From G963704535 sp963704535 (GTDB lineage: Bacteria; Chloroflexota; Chloroflexia; Chloroflexales; Roseiflexaceae), in contig OY969916.1 of NCBI GenBank assembly GCA_963704535.1, positions 5,704,001-5,768,000 on the forward strand: DNA of 64,000 nt, in the 5' to 3' direction. A model generated the notes under the pieces. The model did no database searches. It was given only the letters and a program-made list of their open reading frames with translations, and was not told where the DNA came from. Every line of letters begins with the position of its first letter. The first letter of the stretch is position 1. Of the stretch, positions 33,301 through 37,873 are shown one piece after another. The translations under genes were made by a program, and so were the position numbers.

Positions 33301-34029
33301 CGCTACGTCGAGCGCCTGGCCGACCAACCGGCCGCCTGGACCGCAACCGAGCGCCGGTTCGCGCCGCCAGCCCAGCTCGCCCGGCGCGCCGCCACCAACG
33401 CGACCACGGCGCCGCTCCCCGACGGGCATGCTGCACACACTGTTCAGCGCCCAAGCGCGGCTGCGCCCCGACCACCCGGCCGTGATCAGCGCCGATCGCA
33501 CCCTTTCCTACGCCGAGCTGGCCCAGCGCGCGGTCGGGGTGGGGCGCTGGCTCCACGCCCGCGGCGCGCGGCCCAACACCCTGGTCGCCGTGGTGATGCG
33601 CAAGGGCTGGGAGCAGGTCGTGGCGGTGCTAGGCACGCTCCACGCCGGCGCGGCCTACTTGCCGATCGACCCCGAGCTGCCGACCGAGCGCTTCCAGCAC
33701 CTGCTGGCCCACGGCGCGGTGCGCCTGGCGCTGACGCAGTCGGCGCTGGACGCGCGCCTGCCCTGGCCCGCCGATGTCGAGCGGCTGGCGGTGGACGCAC
33801 AGGGCGACGACGCGAGCGCGGCCGCCGACCCGTGGACGCCACGCCAGCGGCCGGACGACCTGGCCTACGTGATCTACACCTCCGGCTCGACCGGGTTGCC
33901 CAAGGGTGTTATGATCGAGCATCGGGCGGCCCTCAACACGATCCTGGACCTCAACCAGCGCTTCGGCGTCACCGCCAACGATCGGGTCTTAGCCCTATCC
34001 GCTCTGAGCTTCGACCTGTCGGTCTATGA
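24337..34029 (+). CDS. NRPS fragment 3: (A10)-T / C-A(Tyr)-T / C-A-T / Cy
   Basis: A 3230-residue continuation. Residues 1-120 finish the MT and A(Asp) domain (A10 TPNGKLDRRAL); T1 has DDSFFALGGHSLL near 165. Module 2: C with MHHIISDGWS near 372, A with code DASTVAAV (tyrosine-like), T with DNFFDLGGHSLL. Module 3: C with VHHIVSDGWS near 1565, A with code DAMHVGGV (unassigned; SSYSFDAAVMDIFGALLNG and NGLGPTEST are unusual), T with DNFFELGGHSLSATRL near 2497. Then a heterocyclisation domain with DALISDAWS (DxxxxDxxS, first Asp 2697). The frame is lost near 33428, where GACGGGC replaces the expected GACGGC; the true chain continues into fragment 4. Repeat arrays interrupt several A-domain loops in frame. 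The ATG at 24337 is formal only. Confidence 0.88.
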   Translation: MTEPKIRQIVVEVHDIDDRLARIVSLLKHHGYDLVVQQEALLQDTILYDVYAVRPAPGQARRVDAPPYVVRPAWSSPARLVGDVRHLAQEQLPDAMVPSGFVLLEALPLTPNGKLDRRALPDPQPATTEADRAFAAPHTAAEQALAAIWSQVLGIKRAGRDDSFFALGGHSLLATQLVARVRAAFEVDLSLRSIFEHPTLAGLAGQIEAATRAARVALAPPIPPSARDQVPPLSLAQQGIWFVEQLAPGNPSYTIALAVRLTGVLDLDALQKSLEALVERHEALRTTFPVVEGRAVQAITAGGWGGDAGALREAPLRVTDLGMLSGPEQEAEARRLAQEEARRPFDLARGPLLRAGVLRLGETAHVLLLSMHHIISDGWSLRVLARELAAFYAAFRSDQPAPRSALSAPPKGQSAPLSALPIQYADYAVWQRAWLLGENEDGTSPLQRLLAYWKQQLAGLPPLLQLPTDRPRPPVQGFSGATTTFMLTPQLSAGLRDLVRREGVTMYMALLAAFKVLLARYSGQYDIVVASSTANRTRAEIEGLIGLFLNMLLLRTDLSGNPTFRELLGRVRAVTLGAYAHQDLPFEQLVEALQPERNLSYNPLFQVSFVFLNLPTLEVDLPGLEVELLETDRAGSQIDLTLAMMDTDAGLRGWLEYSTDLFDGSTIERMIGHFETLLGAIVVDPALPVSELPILTEAERRQLLVEWNATEAELSNACVHHLFEAQAARTPDSIALLFDHREPEQGTKNKEQRIDTPRNTQHATRNSFLNSQFSQVSYAELNARANRLAHHLRALGVGPETHVGLCLERSIDLVVALLAILKAGGAFVPLDPTYPAERLTFMLEDSLAPLLITQERLRDELPTSWAYLLAIDADRDVIAQEPATNLEGGAQADNLAYVIYTSGSTGRPKGVQVTHRGLGNLAAAQIRAFDVRPHSRVLQFASISFDAAISEILMALLSGAALCLATADELRPGPELIGLLRDQVITTVTLPPSVLAALPAAELPALTTLVAAGEACPVELVVGWGASRRFLNAYGPTEASVCATIARCPDAQQAPPIGQPIDNVQVYLLDARMQPVPIGIPGELYIGGIGLARGYLNRPDLTAEWFIPNPFAENKEQRTKLVLSEVEGNKEPRTENRELFSPAVSGRWSVVGGRLYRTGDLARYRPDGNIEFLGRADDQVKLRGFRMELGEIEAALRGHPAVREAAVVVREDAPGDKRLVAYIITDQEQRTKPVLSEVEGNKEQTSEESHSQFSILNSQFSELRRHLNTRLPDYMIPAAFVTLEALPLTANGKVDRHALPAPDRDGPVAGRPFAMPRTPTEELLAGVWAAVLRRERISVEDNFFDLGGHSLLVTQVLARVREIFGVELPVSALFEATSVASLAERVERARREAQGLPASAPQPMPRNPDPSIRQDSAGRGDGALPLSVAQQRLWFLDQLEPGTAAYTIRAAVRLLGPLDIGALERGVHEIVRRHESLRTSFPAIDGQPAQIIAPVNAPHDGRAVHESPLQVIDLREVPTDRREAEALRLAADEAGRPFDLARGPLLRVTLLQLDQEAHALIVIVHHIVSDGWSIDVLIRELMALYQAFSRGQPSPLPELPIQYADFAQWQRAWLQGEPLEALLAYWKERLRGIAPLDLPAYRPRPPLQSATGAQQMLLLPGDLSDAIRALGRRMGATMFMVTLAAFQALLARYTGQDDIAVGAPISSRTHRQTEGLIGLFLNTLVLRTDLSGDPTFGELIERVRGVCLGAYAHQDMPFEQLVDLVQPVRDLSRTPLFQVMITQAAGTGTEVAPAGLRVEPLPLPDPVAKYDLTLYVGEQREGLRLVLVYNADLFEARQMADLLDHLQNLLRGAVADPGQHISTLPLEDEARARLNTRMAMPCPGVPFVTWDREAIDQAIHERFEQQAALYPANIAVKTRRQAWTYDQLNRTANQVARAILAAGAGDGTQVALLFDHDAPMIAAILGALKAGATYVPLDPAYPQERLAMILADSQARLVLTESAHQGFAQGLAGAALPSIVLEEIDPATPDTNLGRPVAPDAVAYILYTSGSTGQPKGVMQSHRNVLHHIRVYTNNLHISARDRLTLFSSYSFDAAVMDIFGALLNGATLCPLDARAEEPARLVERLAQAAISIYHSTPTVYRYVVGALGEAAQLPGIRLVVLGGEEVLARDLELYQRHFAHDCLFVNGLGPTESTVSLQYIADHQTKLTRAAVPVGYPVDDTTADLLTPLGEQVAAYGVGEIVIRSPHIALGYWQKPEATEAAFAPDPFAENKEQRTKNKELRTEDRGLKIEDSSVVAQEKLSSILNPLSSTRLYRTGDLGRRLPNGMIEFAGRKDFQVKLRGYRIELGEIEAALRRHGAVREAAVVAHQESSGEKRLVAYIVPDQEQRTKNKEQRSDESNSQFSILNSQFSEELRDYLKTRLPDYMIPATFVTLEALPLTPTGKVDRRALPAPAGVQGGAAAFVAPRTPIEELVAGSWAAVLGLERVGVHDNFFELGGHSLSATRLVFRLREACGVELPLRALFEAPTVAGLAATIGRLQGRRIEVIPAALPQIVPDPQRRHEPFPLTDIQQAYWVGRSGAFELGNVSTHSYREIETAGLDLERFTAACRRLIDRHDMLRAIIRPDGRQQILSQVQPFELVALDLRGQPAHLVEAELLGVREELSHQVLPSDQWPLFDIRASLLGGGRVRLHISTDALISDAWSRQILIGEFARLYADPDAVLEPLDLSFRDYVLAEAALRNPDVGRGETEHYARALAYWRGRMDTLPPAPELPLAQSPGALAQPRFVRRSGRLEPERWRRLQEAAARTGLTPSGALLAAFADILAAWSKSPRFTINLTLFNRLPLHPQVNAIMGDFTSITLLAVEPAASDSFTERARRLQEQLWDDLDHRYVGGVQVLRELARARGTPAAAAMPVVFTSTLGMRSPGRDAAPAQRADELTYSISQTPQVWLDHQAGEHAGALIFNWDAVEDLFPAGMLDDMFAAYCRYVERLADQPAAWTATERRFAPPAQLARRAATNATTAPLPDGHAAHTVQRPSAAAPRPPGRDQRRSHPFLRRAGPARGRGGALAPRPRRAAQHPGRRGDAQGLGAGRGGARHAPRRRGLLADRPRAADRALPAPAGPRRGAPGADAVGAGRAPALARRCRAAGGGRTGRRRERGRRPVDATPAAGRPGLRDLHLRLDRVAQGCYDRASGGPQHDPGPQPALRRHRQRSGLSPIRSELRPVGL
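25261..25282. repeat. Perfect 22-bp palindrome inside a C domain
   Basis: A self-complementary sequence starting GGGGCGCTTC with no loop, followed by CTACGGG. It is translated in frame as part of AGALREAPLRV in the module 2 condensation domain. A decayed relative occurs at 28825-28870 in the next C domain (NAPHDGRAVHESPLQ). Confidence 0.8.
26563..26662. repeat. In-frame repeat insertion early in A(Tyr)
   Basis: GAACAAA-type units, an AACACGC array (CAACACGCAACACGC) and TCAATTC units are translated as QGTKNKEQRIDTPRNTQHA and on to NSQFSQ, between core A1 and the SYAELNARAN block. Confidence 0.8.
27673..27795. repeat. In-frame repeat insertion, A6-A7 loop of A(Tyr)
   Basis: GAACAAA units flank TTGTCCTGAGCGAAGTCGAA. 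CCGAGAA units and a GTCAGTGGTCGGTG array follow, ending directly before RLYRTGD. Confidence 0.85.
28014..28122. repeat. In-frame repeat insertion, A8-A10 loop of A(Tyr)
   Basis: GAACAAA units with the CCTGTCCTGAGCGAAGTCGA segment are followed by TCTCAAT heptamers, translated as DQEQRTKPVLSEVEGNKEQ and later SQFSILNSQFSE. Confidence 0.85.
31148..31272. repeat. In-frame repeat insertion, A6-A7 loop of module 3
   Basis: GAACAAA units, then a GAAGATAGAGGATTGAAGAT array facing an inverted TATCCTC array, translated as NKEQRTKNKELRTEDRGLK and SSILNPLSS. Confidence 0.85.
31492..31576. repeat. In-frame repeat insertion, A8-A10 loop of module 3
   Basis: GAACAAA units and TCTCAAT units translated as DQEQRTKNKEQRSDE and SQFSILNSQFSEE. 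Confidence 0.85.
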
Positions 34030-36310
34030 CATCTTCGGCATGCTGGCGGCCGGCGGCGCCCTCGTGATCCCGCCGGCGATCGCTGCCCGCGACCCGGCCG
34101 TCTGGCGCACGCTGCTGGCCGACACGGCGGTGACGATCTGGAACTCGGTGCCGGCGCTGATGGAGCTGCTGGTAACATACGTGGCTGGGCGAAATGAGCG
34201 CCTGCCGGCCGGCCTGCGGCTGGTGATGCTCAGTGGCGACTGGGTGCCGGTACACCTGCCCGACCAAGTCCACGCGCTGGCCGAGGGCGCGCAGGTGTTC
34301 AGCCTGGGCGGCGCGACCGAGGCGGCGATCTGGTCGATCCTGTACCCGGTGGCGGCGGTGGACCCAGCCTGGACCAGCATCCCCTACGGCACCCCGATGC
34401 ACAATCAGCAGTTCTACGTCCTGGACGAGCGGCTGGAGCCACGGCCGGAGTGGGTGCCCGGGGCGCTCTACATCGGTGGGGCTGGGCTGGCGCGCGGATA
34501 CCTCAACGAGCCGGGGCTGACCGCAGAGCGCTTTGCACCTAACCCCTTTATCGAGAACAAAGAACACAGAACAAAGAACAAAGAGCTGACGGGGAGAGGG
34601 GCAGAGGAGGAGACCGCCCAATCTCCAATCTCCAATTTCCAATCTCCAATCTCCAACCGGCTGTACAAGACCGGCGACCTGGGCCGCTACCTGCCCGACG
34701 GCACGATCGAGTTCCTGGGGCGCGAGGATTTCCAGGTCAAGATCGGGGGCTACCGGATCGAACTGGGCGAGATCGAGGCGGCGTTGGGGCAGCACCCGAA
34801 TGTGCGCAACGCCGTCGTGACGGCGGTGGGCGAACCGCGTGGCGTCAGGCGGCTGGTGGCCTACGTCGTCCCCGGCCAAGAACAAAGAACAAAGAACCAA
34901 GAACAAAGGAGAGAGGCGCCTGATTCTCAATTCTCAATTCTCAATTCTCAATTTCCAGGAGAGTTGCGCGATCCAACCCTGCGCGCTCCATGGGCGCGGC
35001 TGGCCTATAAGATGGAGCAGCCGGGGATGCGGCGGGACGTGAGCCCGTCCGGCATTGTGCTGGCGGCGCCGCAGCGCGACGCGGCGGCGCTGGCGCGTAT
35101 GCTCCAGCGTCGTAGTGTGCGAACGTGGGAGCCGCAGCCGATCCCGTTCGCGCAGTTCAGCGCGTTCCTGGGCTGCTTGCAGCAGATCGCCATGGCCGAC
35201 CGGCTGCTGCCGAAGTACCACTACCCGTCGGCCGGCAGCCTGTACCCGGTGCAGACCTACCTGTACATCAAAGCAGGGCGGGTGGAGGGGGTGCCGCCCG
35301 GCACGTACTACTACCACCCGACCGAGCACCGCCTGGCCCCACTGGCGCTGGGCGCGCAACTCGACCGCGCGGTCCACGCGGCGGTCAACCAGGCGCTGTT
35401 CGACGACTCGGCGTTCTCGCTGTTCCTGGTCGGGCAGATGGGCGCGATCACGCCGGTGTACGGTGAGCGAGCGCGCGACTTCTGCCTGCTGGAGGCCGGG
35501 GCGATGGTCCAAGAGTTGATGACATCGGCGCCGGCGAGCGCGATCGGCGTGTGCCCGATCGGCGCGCTGGACGAGGCGCGGGTGCGCGAGGCGCTGGCAC
35601 TGGAGCCGAGTCACGAGGTGCTGCACAGCCTGCTGGGCGGCGGAGTGAGTCCGTTGTCAGTGGTCAGTGGTCAGTTGCAGCCGACTGAGAACAAAGAACA
35701 AAGAACACAGAACAAAGAATGGGGATCGCTCGATAACGGACAACCGGGTGCCCTCTGGGCGGCGGACAACGGACAACTGACTCGTGATCTGCGCCAATTC
35801 CTCCGTGATCGCCTACCAGGGTATATGGTGCCGTCAGCATTCGTGCTACTGGATGCGCTGCCGCTGACGCCCAACGGCAAAGTCGACCGGCGGGCGCTGC
35901 CGGTGCCGGCGCCGCCAACAACCGACGTGCCGGCGGCACCCGCCGAGCCAAGCAGCAGCGGCATGGCTGAACCGGTGACAGCAACCGACCTGGAGCAAGC
36001 GCTGGTGGAGATCTGGGAGCAGGTACTGGGGATGAAGCGGGTCGGCGTGACCGACAACTTCTTCGAGTTGGGTGGCAGCTCGGTACACCTGATCCAGGTA
36101 CAGCAGCGCCTGCGAGCAGTGCTGGGGCGCGAGGTGGCGGCGGTGGAGCTATTCACCCACCCGACTATACGGGCACTGGTGCAGCATCTCGGAGCAGCGG
36201 AAGGGCCGCCGAAGGCCCAGCAACCGGCGGCGCGAGAGGAGATCGATGAGCGCGTGCAGCAGCAGCGCAAGGCGATCGGGCGCTACCGGCAGCGCAAGAA
36301 TCAGCAGTGA
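33428..36310 (+). CDS. NRPS fragment 4: A(Cys)-Ox-T, thiazole-forming
   Basis: 960 residues continuing the Cy domain of fragment 3. The adenylation domain (A3 YTSGSTGLPKGV, A7 RLYKTGDL) has specificity residues DLYNMSLI, the cysteine code known from thiazoline siderophores. After A8 a flavin-dependent oxidase domain of the McbC/nitroreductase type is inserted (residues about 520-740; SAGSLYPVQTYLYI near 600), as in EpoB and bleomycin synthetases. A10 (TPNGKVDRRAL) and a carrier domain (DNFFELGGSSVHLIQ) follow. Cy plus Ox implies Cys to thiazoline to thiazole. The basic C-terminal helix ERVQQQRKAIGRYRQRKNQQ looks like a docking tail, and there is no thioesterase, so another subunit must follow. 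ATG 33428 lacks a ribosome-binding site and is probably not a real start. Confidence 0.88.
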   Translation: MLHTLFSAQARLRPDHPAVISADRTLSYAELAQRAVGVGRWLHARGARPNTLVAVVMRKGWEQVVAVLGTLHAGAAYLPIDPELPTERFQHLLAHGAVRLALTQSALDARLPWPADVERLAVDAQGDDASAAADPWTPRQRPDDLAYVIYTSGSTGLPKGVMIEHRAALNTILDLNQRFGVTANDRVLALSALSFDLSVYDIFGMLAAGGALVIPPAIAARDPAVWRTLLADTAVTIWNSVPALMELLVTYVAGRNERLPAGLRLVMLSGDWVPVHLPDQVHALAEGAQVFSLGGATEAAIWSILYPVAAVDPAWTSIPYGTPMHNQQFYVLDERLEPRPEWVPGALYIGGAGLARGYLNEPGLTAERFAPNPFIENKEHRTKNKELTGRGAEEETAQSPISNFQSPISNRLYKTGDLGRYLPDGTIEFLGREDFQVKIGGYRIELGEIEAALGQHPNVRNAVVTAVGEPRGVRRLVAYVVPGQEQRTKNQEQRREAPDSQFSILNSQFPGELRDPTLRAPWARLAYKMEQPGMRRDVSPSGIVLAAPQRDAAALARMLQRRSVRTWEPQPIPFAQFSAFLGCLQQIAMADRLLPKYHYPSAGSLYPVQTYLYIKAGRVEGVPPGTYYYHPTEHRLAPLALGAQLDRAVHAAVNQALFDDSAFSLFLVGQMGAITPVYGERARDFCLLEAGAMVQELMTSAPASAIGVCPIGALDEARVREALALEPSHEVLHSLLGGGVSPLSVVSGQLQPTENKEQRTQNKEWGSLDNGQPGALWAADNGQLTRDLRQFLRDRLPGYMVPSAFVLLDALPLTPNGKVDRRALPVPAPPTTDVPAAPAEPSSSGMAEPVTATDLEQALVEIWEQVLGMKRVGVTDNFFELGGSSVHLIQVQQRLRAVLGREVAAVELFTHPTIRALVQHLGAAEGPPKAQQPAAREEIDERVQQQRKAIGRYRQRKNQQ
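34554..34660. repeat. In-frame repeat insertion, A6-A7 loop of A(Cys)
   Basis: GAACAAA-type units, then an array of CAATCTC units (CCAATCTCCAATTTCCAATC), translated as NKEHRTKNKEL and SPISNFQSPISN. Confidence 0.85.
34876..34963. repeat. In-frame repeat insertion at the A-Ox junction
   Basis: GAACAAA units then TCTCAAT units, translated as GQEQRTKNQEQRREA and SQFSILNSQFP, just ahead of the oxidase domain. Confidence 0.8.
35655..35780. repeat. In-frame repeat insertion after Ox domain
   Basis: TTGTCAGTGGTCAGT units, GAACAAA units and CGGACAAC units fill the linker between the oxidase and the A10 motif, with an inverted relation between the first and last sets. Confidence 0.75.
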
Positions 36311-36412
36311 TATAATTTCAAAACACAGGAGTTACGCGGTGGCACTCGCAAAGCCACTCTTGCCTGCCCTTCGTCAGGCTCAGGAAGTTCGGCAGCAAGG
36401 TACTACACCTCT

Positions 36413-36460
36413 TTTTTATCGAGGATTTTCGCCCGGCCGGGCGAAAATCCTCGATAAAAA
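36413..36460. repeat. Perfect 48-bp palindrome
   Basis: Arms 36413-36436 and 36437-36460 are exact complements with no loop (centre GCCCGGCCGGGC, ends in five T and five A). Placed after the NRPS stop, it could form a terminator hairpin in either direction. Confidence 0.85.
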
Positions 36461-36504
36461 GAAGAAACAATACCACTTTCTGAAGATCTAAAGGAGAAAC
36501 ACCC

Positions 36505-36774
36505 ATGCACAACTACTGCAAGGCGTACAAACTGAAGGACGTCCGCCAGTTCAGCGGCTGGACCGAGAAGATCCCCGATGGCGGCGAGCCGTTGGGAGAA
36601 GAGGATCTCTGCTTCATCTGGGACGACTATACAGTCACCAAGGGCGCGTTGAGCGGCGATCAGCACGGCTATATCTACGACGATATCACGCCGGAGTGGA
36701 AAGACTTCTGCCACAACACGCTGCAATTCGAGGTGCCGGAGGATCTGCGCGAGACCGAGCAGGAGCAGGCGTAA
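36505..36774 (+). CDS. Small acidic NRPS-associated protein, unrecognised family
   Basis: An 89-residue soluble protein starting MHNYCKAYKLKDVRQFSGW, preceded by AAAGGAG with good spacing. It is acidic and rich in Trp and Tyr (CFIWDDYTVTKG, YDDITPEWKDFCHNTLQFEV) with three scattered cysteines and no signal peptide. In size and location it resembles an MbtH protein, but the MbtH signature (NxExQxSxWP...W and the DMRPxSL end) is absent, so I reject that name. It sits downstream of the four-module NRPS on the same strand, suggesting an accessory role in the pathway, which is inference. Confidence 0.75.
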   Translation: MHNYCKAYKLKDVRQFSGWTEKIPDGGEPLGEEDLCFIWDDYTVTKGALSGDQHGYIYDDITPEWKDFCHNTLQFEVPEDLRETEQEQA

Positions 36775-36799
36775 CAAGCACTGCGCCCTACGCTCAGGG

Positions 36800-36842
36800 T
36801 GGGAGGGTTTAAGCCGGGGGCGCCCCGGCTTAAACCCTCCCA
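36800..36842. repeat. Perfect 20-bp inverted repeat
   Basis: Arms 36800-36819 (TGGGAGGGTTTAAGCCGGGG) and 36823-36842 surround a 3-base loop. The hairpin lies just past the small acidic protein gene and is terminator-like without a T tract. Confidence 0.85.
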
Positions 36843-36856
36843 TTTTGATTCTTTGA

Positions 36857-37734
36857 CCGAGTTTCCAAATCTTCCAGGATATTCTGTCGCATGCCCGTAC
36901 CCTGCTCAGCAATGCGACTCACGATCGCAACCTGCCGCAGTCTCGCGAGCAAGCGGCCACATTAGTGCGCGACCTGGAGATTGCGGAGAGTCTTGCGCGC
37001 AACTGTGGGGCCGCGCGCGATTATAATATTCACGAGCTGTTCCACACGATCTGCGAGCTGGCGCGCAGCATCCGGACCAGCGGCTGGCGAAGGCGAGCGC
37101 GAGCGATCAGATCTTCATCAGCGCGCTGACCAACACACGTACGCTGGTCGATGCAGTTACGAGCGCCAGGCAGCGCGTCCAGGACCTCAAGCGGGCCTTA
37201 ACCAGTGAAATGAACGACGACGATGATCTATCGGCGACGCTCATCCACGAATTAGAGCGTTCAAATGGTTCCACCCGCCACCTGGCGCAGTTGCTGGCGA
37301 ACGGGCATGGTATCGCCCAAGCCCACCTCCAGGATCATCTGCGCGCCCATATCTATATTCCTGACTTCGACCAGCTCCGCACATATGGCGAGAACCAGTC
37401 ATTCCCGCTTGATTACGAGCAGGCGCTGACCTGCGCGCGCGCTTTTGAGCGCACCCCCGACGCACTCTGGCGACGAATAGCTGCTTCCGATCCGGATCGG
37501 TCCTATCTACGCTTCTGGGCACTGATGAACGGTCTGCTCATGGAGTCCGGCCAAAAGAAGCGGGCGGTGGGCAGCCGGCCACTGTGGCAGCGCGATATCA
37601 GTAAACAGCGCAATACCATCACCATATGCTATGGCATCTACATCGATCTCCTGCTGATTGAGGAGCGGATCGCAAGGAATCTGCCGGCAGTCGAAGGGAT
37701 TCGGCTGGCGAAGGAGCCACGTGCTCCATTCTAA
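36857..37734 (+). pseudogene. Frameshifted gene remnant, unknown family
   Basis: Two open segments in different frames join into one helical protein. The first (about 36857-37075) reads FQIFQDILSHARTLLSNATH and ends ...HELFHTICELARSIR. The second (about 37081-37734) reads RLAKASASDQIFISALTNTR, runs through MNDDDDLSATLIHELERSNG and ends TICYGIYIDLLLIEERIAR plus a short tail. A stop interrupts the second frame at 37024, and no good start exists for the first. If only the tail is expressed, ATG 37210 would give 174 residues, but it lacks a clear ribosome-binding site. I recognise no domain; the amphipathic helices suggest a signalling coiled-coil protein. Confidence 0.5.
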
Positions 37735-37873
37735 GAAACTGTTTGAAAAGGGCATAGTCATGCCAACGATCCGTGGTGGAATGGGGCTTCTTGAGGGGCG
37801 GCCCCCTCAAACTCCCTCTTTTCAAGCAGTCTCTGAGAGGCTGCCCCTCAAACTCCCCTTTTTCAGACAGTCT
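37735..37873. repeat. Two copies of the intergenic GAGGGG/CCCCTC element
   Basis: Two partial copies of the element with core CCCCTCAAACTCCC and flank TTTTCAGACAGTCTCT fill the gap between the convergent plus and minus arms of the cluster, and may end transcription of both. Confidence 0.75.

Noticed and set aside
36413..36460. Insertion-sequence end
   Set aside because: It is a loopless palindrome with no transposase and no target duplication visible; described as a palindrome only.
36505..36774. MbtH-like protein
   Set aside because: Size and position fit, but the conserved MbtH tryptophans and C-terminal signature are absent.
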